Shown here: positions 1 through 12,100 of the stretch, piece after piece
Position numbering within the stretch: the first letter of the stretch is position 1
How the letters are laid out: every line of letters starts with the position of its first letter
Assembly (NCBI GenBank): GCA_030562195.1
Contig: CM060203.1
Coordinates: forward strand, 2,990,208 to 3,054,207
Length of the DNA stretch: 64,000 nt
From: Nipponacmea schrenckii
Taxonomy: Eukaryota; Mollusca; Gastropoda; Lottiidae
Reading direction: 5' to 3'
Made by a program: the position numbers and the translations under genes
The notes under the pieces: model-generated
Seen by the model: the letters and a program-made list of their open reading frames with translations, nothing else
Databases searched by the model: none
Told to the model about the DNA's origin: nothing

Positions 1-480
1 TTTATGACTTTGAAAACTAGGTCAAATGATATTCAATATATTGTCTAGATATAGGTAATTGCAAATTTAGCCTACATAATATTTTAAGGCTCTCGGAATA
101 CGTTCATAATTGTAAGCAATTCTAGTTTAACTTTATAGTTTGTTATCTATGTGGTTTGATATTCACAAAATCATGAAATTTTACTTCTATTCAGTGAATG
201 TGAATCTTTCTGTAAGTTGGAGATTATAAACCATATATCTGTGACTAATCTTTAAATCAGAATTGCTTCAGGTGAAAATGCTGAAATAAAAGCAAAAAGT
301 TCATCTGATACATGATAAATATAAAATTATTTCCTAATAAATCATTAAAATAATACTAATAGTATTTGATAATATTAAAATAATTGTGTCACAGGTTGTT
401 TGTAGGTTGTATGAATGGTTCTCCTTAATCATCAAATTAAACTATAGAAATATCTAAGTGTGATTTCAAATATATGTAAT

Positions 481-622
481 AAACCTAGAAGTAGTATATC
501 TATATATCTTGTGTTTTGAAACGTAGTATATAATAAAGTAAGAAGTAGTATATCTATATATCTTGTGTTTAGAAACGTAGTATATAATAAAGTAAGAAGT
601 AGTATATCTATATATCTTGTTT
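481..622. repeat. 54-bp minisatellite, short array (about 3 units)
   Basis: Units contain AAGTAGTATATCTATATATC and TTGTGTTTAGAAACGTAG. They are the same family as the longer array at 2726-3420 but with a variant linker (TATAATAAAGTAAG). Confidence 0.85.
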
Positions 623-1371
623 ATTTTTTTCGCAGTTAATTCACATTTATACCAAGAAAAATAGTTCTTAAAAATTATTTTGCCAATATTTTGAAATATT
701 GTATTACAAGTTGTAGGTAGTATTAAAATATAGAAATGGTAAGATATTAAAACCAGGTGTACCTAATAACATGTGGTCAATAGTGTGTTTTATTATTACT
801 AGATTGATAGCATCTGGACAGTGAGTACAAACAACATTTAGCTTGCTGATGTGGCACTATGTTCTACTTTGTCGTGGAGTAAAAAAAATGTGTTTTTATT
901 GGATATAGACTTGAAGTTTTAGTTTCTAATAGCAAATTTTTTTTTTTAACGTTTGTTGCTGGCGTGACACTTTGTTCTTTGTTTTAAAGATATATTAACC
1001 GTTTCTCACCTTTAAAACATCTACAAGTTTAGTCTGATTAGGTAAGTTATTATTGATGATTTATTTTAAGATCAAAAATGAAGAATTTTTAAATTCCTTT
1101 TATTATCATGTACACACCCTTTCATTCCAAAATAATCTAGACAAATCTTATTGACTGCCAGTGTCTAGAATGAGTCTTAGAAATATTATTTGTATAGTAG
1201 ATTTCTGTTGGATTTGATAGTAACATGATGTTAATGTAAGATAAAGTTGTCTGGCAATGTTAACATAAAGTTTACTTTCAATTTAGTAAGGGATCCAGGC
1301 AGAAATAGGTCAGTTGTCTGAAGATCACATAGTGTGAAACTCTGATTTTGTTCTATATTAACCTTAGTATT

Positions 1372-2068
1372 TCTATATAGCTCTACAATTGATGTATTGA
1401 ATACTGTTTTACAGGTGGCAATTCTATATCTCTCTACAATTGACGTATTGAGCACTTTTTTAACAGTGGTATTTCTATATCACTCTACAATTGATGTATT
1501 GAGCACTATTTTAACAGTGGTATTTCTATATCACTCTACAATTGATGTATTGAGCACTATTTTAACAATGGTATTTCTATATCACTCTACAATTGATGTA
1601 TTGAGTACTATTTTAACAATGGTATTTCTATATCACTCTACAATTGATATATTGAGTACTATTTTAACAGTGGTATTTCTATATCACTCTACAATTGATA
1701 TATTGAGCACAATTTTAACAGTGGTATTTCTATATCACTCTACAATTGATATATTGAGCACTATTTTAACAGTAGTATTTCTATATCACTCTACAATTGA
1801 TGTATTGAGTACTATTTTAACAGTAGTATTTCTATATCGCTCTACAATTGATGTATTGAGCACTATTTTAACAGTGGTATTTCTATATGCTCTACAATTG
1901 ATGTATTGAGCACTATTTTAACAGTGGTATTTCTATATCGCTCTACAATTGATGTATTGAGCACTATTTTAACAGTGGTATTTCTATATCGCTCTACAAT
2001 TGATGTATTGAGCACTATTATAACAGTGGTATTTCTATATCACTCTACAATTGATGTATTAAAAACCT
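1372..2068. repeat. 51-bp minisatellite, about 13 units
   Basis: The unit includes ATTGATGTATTGAGCACTAT and TTTAACAGTGGTATTTCTAT. Because 51 is divisible by 3, long frames appear (17-residue IDVLSTILTVVFLYHST). A length change near 1888 breaks the frame, and there is no signal or codon bias, so I treat it as non-coding. Confidence 0.92.
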
Positions 2069-2725
2069 ATCTTTATAGTGATATCTGTGTAAGATTTTAT
2101 TATATTTATTCTAGTATTTCCTTATCTTTATCTGATTATTTAACATCAGACAAATATATATTGGAAGTAGAAACAGTCCTCAGGGAATTTACACAGAAAT
2201 CACCCAGGGCAGTATAGATAAAAATACATTTTTAATCTGATTGTGAAGAAAATTCGATCTTTAGCTTTGAATATTAAGATAAAATATAATATGAAAGTGC
2301 GATTCTCTCAATAATTGGCTGTCAAGGAGTGTTGCACTCTCTTTCATTAATTATATCAAGAACATTTTTCAAAAAGTTGGGTTAATCGGTGGATTCAGAC
2401 ACTTGTCTTATTTTCCTCTATCTATTGTAAGCTTTCATTTAAATATTTAATTTTTCAATTTGTATTCTAAATAGGCAATAGGAGAAATATTTGTACATTT
2501 TGGCAACTTAGAGATAGGCTATCAATTTGTAGTTGTAGCAAGGTTAGGCCTTTTATGTTTAAATGAATGGTTCTATTTAATGATCTATTTTAACTTTAAC
2601 CAATGCCTTCATTCATATATTGTTTATAAGATCTAGAAGTTGGAAAGTTACAGTTACAAAGTGTCATTGTTTTATGTTGTTAATCAGTTTAATCTTTTTA
2701 AAATAGATCATTAACTGTATGTGTT

Positions 2726-3420
2726 TAGAAACTAGTATGTATTAAACCTAGAAGTAGTATATCTATATATCTTGTGTTTAGAAACGTAGTTAGTATTAAA
2801 CCTAGAAATAGTATATCTATATATCTTGTGTTTAGAAACATAGTTTGTATTTAACCTAGAAGTAGTATATCTATATATCTTGTGTTTAGAAACATAGTTT
2901 GTATTTAACCTAGAAGTAGTATATCTGTATATCTTGTGTTTAGAAACGTAGTTAGTATTAAACCTAGAAATAGTATATCTATATATCTTGTGTTTAGAAA
3001 CATAGTTTGTATTTAACCTAGAAGTAGTATATATATATCTTGTGTTTAGAAACATAGTTTGTATTTAACCTAGAAGTAGTATATCTATATATCTTGTGTT
3101 TAGAAACATAGTTTGTATTTAACCTAGAAGTAGTATATCTATATATCTTGTGTTTTGAAACATAGTTTGTATTAAACCTAGAAGTAGTATAGCTATATAT
3201 CTTGTGTTTAGAAACGTAGTATGTATTAAACCTAGAAGTAGTATATCTATATATCTTGTGTTTAGAAACATAGTATGTATTAAACCTAGAAGTAGTATAT
3301 CTATATATCTTGTCTTTAGAAACTAGTATGTAATAAACCTAGAAGTAGTATATCTATATATCTTGTGTTTAGAAACGTAGTATGTATTAAACCTAGAAGT
3401 AGTATATCTATATATCTTGT
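2726..3420. repeat. 54-bp minisatellite, about 13 units
   Basis: The unit includes AAACCTAGAAGTAGTATATC, TATATATCTT and GTGTTTAGAAACGTAG. The antisense frame reads an 18-residue repeat (YRYTTSRLNTNYVSKHKI) only because the period is a multiple of 3. Confidence 0.92.
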
Positions 3421-4388
3421 ATAAGCTGGCATATAAACAACTTTTCTAAATTATACACCACAATGTTTTCCTCTATATCAACTATAAATATTTCATCTTA
3501 TTAATCTATATTTTATAATGTTAAGCATGAAGCAGTCGTAGTTGACTGAAATCAAGTAGAGTCAGAGTCTAGTCATTTGGTTACTTGTGGCCAAGTGGAT
3601 CAGAGTTAATACAGCGACATGCTTATATAGTTCTAATAGGCATGTCATGTCATTGGTTTGGTTAACATTTTCCAAATCATTTCACCTGATGGAGTTGTCT
3701 AGACAACTAATGTAGAAGGTTTAATTTTATTTAATGACAAAACATCACATAGTGATACAGTATTAGATTTAATTAGAAACAGCTTAACATCAGGTTTTAC
3801 ATTAAATATTATGATTACTGGGTCTAAAATCCTAACAACCAGCAAGTTTACGTAGAATTGGATAACTTAATTCAGAAATATGTGCAGTAGGCCTACATTC
3901 TCGACTGGTAGATGTTACTAGATTTTATATGAAAAACTAACTTTGTAAGTCAACATATTCGTTAGATCTGTATTGGTATCAAAATACGTTAATGTAATTC
4001 GTGTAAATTTTACTTAGTTTTTAAGTTTTTTAACAGACAGCAAGTTTACGTAGAACTGGATAAATTAATTCAGTATTCATTATGCATATCAGGTGTCAGT
4101 TTCACATCGTTCTTTATGCTAATTATCAATCACAACCACACTGTTAGCATAAAATACAAGTTACATAGTTTGTCTAACAATGAAAACAGGCCTGCTAATT
4201 GTCTTGACATGTGTTTTTTATAGATTTAGTTTCATTTATCTTTATTTTTAAACAGTGTTAATTGTGTAAAGTTTACAATCTGTCAGTTGTGAAACTTGCA
4301 ACTAATATATTACTATTACAAAATAAAAATACCCTTCTTTATAGATTTAAAGAGATTGTACAGAGGTTTTCTTAAATAATTTCTGTGT
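3421..4388. other. Intergenic, nothing recognised
   Basis: AT-rich single-copy-looking DNA with stops in all frames. A short motif (AGCAAGTTTACGTAGAA) occurs twice, near 3841 and 4039. Confidence 0.6.
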
Positions 4389-4389
4389 A

Positions 4390-4605
4390 TTGGAGACACT
4401 GATGGGATCAATTTCTACCATTCTAATTTTCTTCCTGTAATTCTACTACACTAGGTGTTTGAAGATGACTAATCTCAATATCTGCTTGACTCACATAACG
4501 TTGTTTGCATTAGTCATAACACCAAGTTTTAGTGGAATTACAGGAACCACAGACATCTGGAAGAGAATTAAAATAGAGTTAGTTGATACTATCAGTGTTT
4601 CCGAT
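4390..4605. mobile_element. Foldback MITE (family E)
   Basis: The left arm (4390-4460, GACACTGATGGGATCAA ... CTGTAATTCTACTA) is the inverted counterpart of the right arm (4519-4603, TAGTGGAATTACAGG ... GATACTATCAGTGTTTCC). Related pieces lie at 47036-47270, 50105-50290 and 58065-58155. Confidence 0.6.
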
Positions 4606-4852
4606 TTTGCACAATGTATGGCCTGTCTCCATTGATGATGAATAGGACGTAAATCTCCATTTCATTTTCAAATATTAGACTAGATCTGCCTCAATTTCAA
4701 TCTCAATCTTGACAGAATTCAGTTAGTAGGTCAGTCCCATCTTCTATTTGTACCGCCAATCTAAGGAGGCTGACCAGGCCACAGATTGTCATACCATTGA
4801 AAGCAAACACTCATACGTTCCTTTTAGGCAGCATGATCACCGAAGCATTGGT

Positions 4853-4967
4853 TATAATAATAAATTAATAAACTTTTTATTTTACATGGCGTCAGAATTA
4901 GGTCCAATACACAATGACATGGTCCTGTCTCACATTCAGCCCATGGGCAATACATTAACATTATATA
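4853..4967. repeat. Dispersed repeat, copy 1
   Basis: About 110 bp, including ATTTTACATGG, GTCCAATACACAA and CATTCAGCCCATGGGCAATA. It matches 16424-16521 closely. The origin is unclear; it could be a retroelement terminus. Confidence 0.65.
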
Positions 4968-5363
4968 TATGTGAAAGGGTATCATAGAAATCTTTGTAAC
5001 AATAAAACCTGACCATCCTATCTAGCATGTTAAAGTTTGTTTCCTTAATTAATCATAGTCAATTAGTTAAACAATTTGTTTGCAAAATCTTAAATTAAAT
5101 AAACTTGAAAAACCATCAGGTGTTACCACAAGGGCAATGAACTTTATACTTGTTATTTAAGTTATGCAAATTCAACCTTAGGTCAGCAGAATATTTTTAG
5201 GAAGTGAGTTTTTTTTAGGAAAGTGGTTGTACAAGTAATGTTAGCCTAATTCTAGCATGTTGACTGGTTAGACTGGTATAAGGAAGACTAATTTAGATAT
5301 TGGTCACCTCATTCTTCACAGTTCATTTGATTTCAGCTGAACATGTTGTTCATAGTAATGATA

Positions 5364-6160
5364 AATCTACCAACAACTACCTAGTCTGTGATATCAGTTA
5401 GCATGAAATTGACTTTAACTTATCATCTACCAACAACTGATCCAGATTCTATAACCAACAACAACCTAGTCTTTGATATCAGCTAGCTGGAAGCAGACCT
5501 AGTCTTAGATATCAGCTAGCTGAAGATAGCAGACCTAGTCTTAGATATCAGCTAGCTGGAAGCAGACCTAGTCTTTGATATCAGCTAGCTGAAGCAGACC
5601 TAGTCTTTGATATCAGCTAGCTGGAAGCTAGACCTAGTCTTTGATATCAGCTAGCTGGAAGCAGACCTAGTCTTTGATATCAGCTAGCTGGAAGCAGACC
5701 TAGTCTTTGATATCAGCTAGCTGGAAGCAGACCTAGTCTTTGATATCAGCTAGCTGGAAGCAGACCTAGTCTTTGATATCAGCTAGCTGAAAGCAGACCT
5801 AGTCTTTGATATCAGCTAGCTGGAAGCAGACCTAGTCTTTGATATCAGCTAGCTGGAAGCAGACCTAGTCTTTGATATCAGCTAGCTGGAAGCAGACCTA
5901 GTCTTTGATATCAGCTAGCTGGAAGCAGACCTAGTCTTTGATATCAGCTAGCTGGAAGCAGACCTAGTCTTTGATATCAGCTAGCTGGAAGCAGACCTAG
6001 TCTTTGATATCAGCTAGCTGGAAGCAGACCTAGTCTTTGATATCAGCTAGCTGGAAGCAGACCTAGTCTTTGATATCAGCTAGCTGGAAGCAGACCTAGT
6101 CTTTGATATCAGCTAGCTGGAAGCAGACCTTAACTTGTCATCTATGGTCATACCAGTTAA
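5364..6160. repeat. 33-bp satellite inside a MITE end, about 20 units
   Basis: Units contain GATATCAGCTAGCTGGAAGC and AGACCTAGTCTTT; GATATC and AGCTAGCT are palindromes in each unit. The flanks (CTACCAACAACTACCTAGT on the left, CCTTAACTTGTCATCTA on the right) are the two halves of a MITE arm also present at 45775-45830 and 51735-51815. Confidence 0.92.
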
Positions 6161-7202
6161 TGATTTGTTTTCACAAGAGATATTATGATCAGGATTTTGC
6201 TGTTGGGGATATGTATTCATTTAAGGGACTGCCTTCAGGCTGTTTATTCAGCGATTTACTTGGATTACATTTGTTCTATTTATGTCACTGTTTGTTAGTT
6301 TTAAGGTTAGACAGAATCTCTGTTTGAACAATATTCGTCTTTTGGAATGTTGAAAAGATGCAGTTATTTTGTACCTGGAGATGAGAACTGGGAAAGTAAG
6401 GCAGCCTTGAGGATCCATATAACAAGAAATAGGCGGGTCTAGGCGTGTATTATTGATAAGATGGTGTATAAATGAGGATGTAAAAAAAGCAGGAGTAAAA
6501 GGAAAAGTTTCCCTTCGTTTCACATTGAACTATTAAATTAGATTATATTTTAAAAATGTCAACGTATAAGCCATGGTGTAAATTTCAGTAAAATGTAAAG
6601 GAGTACGAAGAACATGTGGATCTTGTTATTACACCAGTACTAACAAAATAGTCTTCACAGTTTTCTTAAACTTGCACTTTTCACATTTAATACATTCAAC
6701 CTGTTATAAAATTACAAAATGTGGGAAATTTTAACAGACAATTGTTGGGGTGAAAAAATTACTGTTTTTGTAGCAAAGTGTCTAGTTGAGTTTTTTTGTG
6801 AGATATATATTCACGTTTCTTGTGAAATGGAAAATGGATTTGTAAAAAATTAAGCTCTTATCTTTGAAAAGTTTATTTGAATTAAAGTATAGATATTACT
6901 GTGTAAATAAAGTTGAATGAAAGGGTTTTATTCTTAAAAACTTAACTCGTATTAGTCCAGATTTTTTGATGCAGATATCTTTTTACTTTTACCTCCCTTG
7001 TTTTTATGAATGAGCTCTTAATGATATGGTTTTAGGATTGGGTGTATTTGGTTAGTTTTTCAGATGCTGACGTAAAGTTTCTTGTTGAAATAGATTTTAT
7101 TAATTTCAGTATTCTTTTGTAAATCAGCCAGGTGTAGCTCCAGGCTCCAAAAATTGGAGGCAGACAACTATTGCAGTTGCGATTAAAAAAAACGCTTCTG
7201 TA
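6161..7202. other. Intergenic, nothing recognised
   Basis: Short open frames on both strands near 6103-6523 show no motif or splice support. The rest is AT-rich. Confidence 0.55.
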
Positions 7203-7563
7203 TGGCCATGGTGGTTCAGTGGGTTAGACGATTGCTCGCTAATCTGTGGGTCCAGGGTTCAATCCCAGCAAAGGACGAGCTGAACTTTCAGATTTTTCAG
7301 TCTGGTTTCCCCTTGTCAGTGATGCAGATATGAGGGACTGACTTGGAAAAAACGTCTAGTCATTCGGTTGGGACAATAAACCGAGGCTCTGTGTGCTACA
7401 GGCTGCATGTTAAAGATCCCTCGACATTTGGAAATCAAAAAAGAGCAGGCTGCCGTCCTGGCAAAATTTCTCTCATAGCACACTGCATGGCGTTGCCTGT
7501 CTTCATTAGCCCATAAGGTGCAGAAAAGTAGGACATAAAACTTAATTCATTTCTTTTTTTTTC
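7203..7563 (+). mobile_element. tRNA-derived SINE, family A, copy 1
   Basis: The Pol III A box is TGGTTCAGTGG (7212-7222) and the B box GGTTCAATCCC (7256-7266). The body includes GGGACAATAAACCGAGGC and AAAGATCCCTCGACA, and the tail CATAAGGTGCAGAAAAGTAG then ATTTC/T. Full length, about 360 bp, with no clear target-site duplication. Confidence 0.9.
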
Positions 7564-8339
7564 AATAATGTAATATTTCTGTTAAATTTATCTATAAATA
7601 CCATAGTTGTCTTGTGTTTTACTGATAACAGCCCGGTATGCCTATCAAAACTATCATTTTACAATTTAAACTATGGTATATCATACTGAAATCTTACATA
7701 CCGGTATTCACTTAACAAAATTTATTCACAGAAGTACAAGTAAAATGTTTATAATCTAAAATAAATATTATAAACTCAAAATCATGATAATACCAAGATT
7801 CCAAAATAAATTCTGAAAAAAAATTACAAAAAAAATGGCAAATATACATTGTACAACAATCATAATAAAATATGTGGACTCTCTGAAATATTAAAGCTGT
7901 GTCACAGTTATAACAAACATTTCTTTCACTTCCCCTCATATTTCACATTTTCCATAAATTATCTAATTGTCCAACTTGACTTGTTATCTTCAGGCTTATA
8001 TAATATATAAATTATAAAGAAAGCGAAAAGATAATAGCATAAAATAACAAAAAGACAGTGTTTTATGATGGTACTGATTAGATCATAACCTGAGGGTCAC
8101 ATTTTTAAATCTTACACATAATATCATAACTCTACCACCCCTCAGGCCCTCTATTTTCTCAAAATCTTGCCCCGAGGCTGTGTTGAACATAAATTATCTG
8201 AAATGAAACTAGTAGTGATATCTAGTCTAACTGGACTAGTTAGTTTAGATAAGAAATTTGTATGGGAGATAAGAAACTTACAGGTGTTCTGTTTTATAAA
8301 ATAGAATTGTGATCTATATTTATATCTTTCTGCTTACAG
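7564..8339. other. Intergenic, nothing recognised
   Basis: AT-rich. A weak open frame on the minus strand (7712-7939) has no domain or codon support. May contain the GALNT promoter or an upstream non-coding exon. Confidence 0.5.
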
Positions 8340-8781
8340 ATCTGGTAGTGACAGTATGGTTTAACAGACTGGAGTACGATACAGGAGAGTGAACCAGTCT
8401 GAGTGAAGCTAGGTGTGAACCAAGGAACATACATTTGACTATATCATTCCATAGAAGTGACTAACTCAAACACAAGTAAAAGATCTTCGGTTAGGAATTG
8501 CAATCAGGTGATTGTTCAGACAGTCAACGCAAAGGAAATTTATCTTAACATATTTTTGGAGTCAATATCGGAACCAGCTAGGAAGTGATATATTTTATCC
8601 ACACTGGTCAAGTTGTGAAGAAGATATTGTTTATGCGAAAGATTCTATACAATGTGTTCTCAATCATGATTATTCTCATAAATTCTAGAAATATTTAAGA
8701 TAACAAAGATATTCCCGAAAAAATTCATTAAATAAAAAATTCCATTTGAATTATATCTGTGATATTCATTAAAAATCCAAA
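8340..8781 (+). other. Probable 5' UTR part of GALNT exon 1
   Basis: A pyrimidine-rich tract ending in TTACAG (AG at 8338-8339) looks like a 3' splice site 442 bp before the GALNT ATG. This suggests that the first coding exon begins at 8340 and that a non-coding exon lies upstream, possibly outside what can be recognised. All frames upstream of the ATG contain stops. No convincing TATA box was seen. Confidence 0.4.
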
Positions 8782-9148
8782 ATGGCCAGTTTCTTTCGGA
8801 GAAGACGTGGGCTATTATTTAAAGCTGTGATTGCCATTCCGTTGCTATGGATAGTCGTAGTTGTTGTGTTTAGTACGAGCGGCAAATTGAACTCAGACCA
8901 GTCAAATTGGCAGCAAGTGGAAATTGAGAAGCGTGAGGAGGCACCATTACATCCACCTCCCAAATCGCAGCATCTCCCGGAAAATATAGAAAGTGAAGCG
9001 CAACATGACCATCAAAAAATTCACAAAAATAATGTTGAAAGTAACGTAAATAAAATTGAGGATAAAAAGGAAGAAGAAGACAATAGGTTAAAATTCAGGT
9101 CACATGAGCAGAAGGAGGAGGAGCCATCATATGACCCGAATGCTCCTG
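8782..9148 (+). CDS. GALNT: GALNT exon 1: cytosolic tail, membrane anchor, stem
   Basis: Residues 1-122. RRRR precedes a hydrophobic run [16 protein letters not shown], followed by a Glu/Lys/His-rich low-complexity stem. The donor G|GTAAGT is at 9149, phase 1. The frame stays open past the donor to 9192, but the spliced product joins cleanly to exon 2. Confidence 0.95.
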
Positions 9149-12100
9149 GTAAGTTTTTGAAATTATCTGGAAATGCCAAGGGAACAACCTGACCATAATT
9201 TCTTTAAAAAAATGATATTAAACTCATAATTCTCTCTCCTCCCCCCCCCCCTCATTTTGGAATTATCCTCCTTCCTTCTATTTATCTGCTGGGTGGGTGT
9301 TGGACTGCTGCAGAGGTTAATAATAATGGACTTGACTCCTAGCCTAGCTTACCCTAGTCTTCCCTACCCTAGCCTAGCCTGGTAAGTACCCCCTTCTAGT
9401 CAAACAATCTGCTGGGTGGGAACTGACAGAAGTTAATGATGTGTTTATTATTATTATTGATAGACTGTTTGTTTAGTAGCAATGTAAACTCTATATGATA
9501 ATAAGCTTATTGAGAAACACTCTATCTTATTTCTTTTATACAAATAACACTCATTGATTCTAGTCTTATTTTTTTATACACTGACTGAAGATTTCAAAAT
9601 CACTTACTACGCCAACTGTCAAGTAATTTTGTGTAGACTTTTTTGAATTTCAATGTATTCCAATCCATTTCCTGTTCTTTTTTATGTTGTAATTTGTTTC
9701 AATAATTTTTGGCTATATATTAATATATTGTTACTTATTTGTAGGAGAGCAAGGGAAACCAGTCACTGTAAATAAAGAATCACTGGATAAAGAAGAACGT
9801 AGGAAATATGATGATGGCTGGCAGAAGAACGCGTATAATCAGTATATTAGTGATATGATGTCATTACATCGAAGTCTACCAGACGTCAGGGACGAAGAGT
9901 AAGTATCAACTTGAGATCGTTTAATATCGTATCAGACTTGTGGATCAAGACTGTTGACTTATTTTTTCTAATCAGACGTATATTTTGAATGATGTTTTGG
10001 AGTTTAGATCTATTTCTGTATTTAATGTCGGACGTGAGTTCTAATCTCGATCGGTGTGTGAAAGTTCGATAACCTTGAATAAGTCATCTTCACTCATAAT
10101 TCCAGTCCACCCAGCTGTTAATGGGTACGGATAATTCGGGAAAGATCAATGCCAAGAGGTTTGGCCAAGGACCATCGGGAAGAAAGGATCTCTGTCAAGG
10201 CAGACTTGTGAACCTAAGTCGTTATCCTAGTAAAATATAGTTGTTTGTTTCTTGAGGAAAATATAAAGCATCAAAAACGTGTTTTATTATCACAACAAAT
10301 ATATTATATCACAAATTCTCATAACAGGGGAAAACAATTAAATATATATACTATTGTCCTGTCATTTAACGTTTCCTCTAAAAGTCTTCCTCAGAAACAC
10401 TTAATGTAATATATGATCACATTTTTCTCATCTTTATATTAATTATCTAAAGTCAGAAATGATGAGGATGTTAAACTGCTGTCATAACATCAAAAGGACC
10501 TTAATGACGTCATGTCATCTTTGTCATTTCCTCATAATACCTTTAGTAGTCCCTCCATTATTTTATCTACATAAGTCAATGATATTTAAATGATTCATTA
10601 AAACAATAACCCTTAACATAATATGAATTCAGAATATTCAGATTTAGCCAGCCATAAGAAGGTTTATTGCTCTAGAGAGTGTTATTGATACCCTTGTTTT
10701 CTGGTTACATGTATATGGATTGAGAATTGTGAAAATGAAGATGTTGGTTTCTTGTTAAGGATATTGTTGAAAATGTCCTTCATATCAGTTTGTCCTAGAA
10801 TTATTTAGATTTCTTTCAATATATTATATTGAGAATTATATCAGGTAAACTATTTACACAAATACAAATGAATTTGTAATTGACATCCTTCTAGACTAAA
10901 TTTGAAAATACTGAAATGTTTGATGCTGTGTAAGGGAATTATATCTGGCAATATATTGACACAAAATCAAATGAATTTGTATTTTATATTCTAAATTAGA
11001 CTATTGTATGCAGGGACTTACATTTCCTTACTATGTATGATGGAAAGACTGTTATTAGACTAACAAAGCAGAGAACAGTAGAATGAAATCTTCTGTTTAT
11101 TTTACTACATTGTTAAATTATAAAACGTGCGCTAGAGAGGGATGTAAAATTTCATGGCAAGTTAAAATTATCTTTAGATTGAGTTGTAAGTAACGGCCAC
11201 GGAATCGGGTGATAAAATACCTTTCTATCTTCAACTTATTACAAGAATAACATTAAAAATGTCCCTGGAGCTCGCTAAACACAACCTGCGATGACTAATT
11301 ACGTGTAAACTTTCTCATTGTTTTAAATTAACGGGACAAAATTCAATTTGGAGATGTTATCATCAAGACTTTTATATAATTTACCATTTTAGGTAATTTG
11401 TCTCGATGGAATTAGAAACATGATGATAACGATGATGGTATTCGACTCCGAACCAAACGTAATTAGTCTAATTTAATTAGGTCATTTGTAATTAAGTAAT
11501 CAACAGTTAAAGATCTGGTTTCAAATATAATTACTATAACAACTATTATTTACAAAGGATAGAAATAGATTTAGTTTTCTCCAGGCAGACTTGTTCTATA
11601 GAAAAATCAATTTTTTAAAATTTTGGTATTAAAAGAGGCACAGACATTCAAAAAAACTTGATAATAAATTACTGAAATCATTTACCTACAAATGGAAGTA
11701 AAATTTATTTTAACAATGAACTAACTTACGAGGAAGTGAACTTACTTAAAAATTTAATTATAAATTCATGATTTAAATATCAATAACCTCTTAGACCAGC
11801 ATATTATAGAAAAATAGAAAAACTAGAAAAATTCTATCATTGATCATGTAGGATCTAATTAAATTCACAAATTGGGAGTTTTATTTTTGGAATTTTAATC
11901 CAATTGAATCTAGAATGTTTATTGATAAATAACCTCCACCTCATATATTATCACCGTGGAAACCAAGTTAATATTGAAACAATCAGCATATAGTTTGTAA
12001 GAGTCAATAAAACAGGGGGGTAGGATATCAGTAAGGTATTTGAAAATATTGATGTTGTTAAGCAGATTACACACTTTGTACCTTCATTTCGTGTTTTAAC

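Noticed and set aside
1397..2217. Two long plus-strand open frames with a hydrophobic 17-residue repeat
   Set aside because: They are read-through of a 51-bp tandem array. The frame breaks at about 1888, there is no start context or splice evidence, and the same repeat is degraded elsewhere.
2732..3055. Minus-strand frame with an 18-residue YRYTT...SKHKI repeat
   Set aside because: By-product of the 54-bp minisatellite; the period is divisible by 3 and no promoter or splice sites fit.
8769..8963. Minus-strand open frame opposite GALNT exon 1
   Set aside because: Antisense shadow of the well-supported GALNT first exon.
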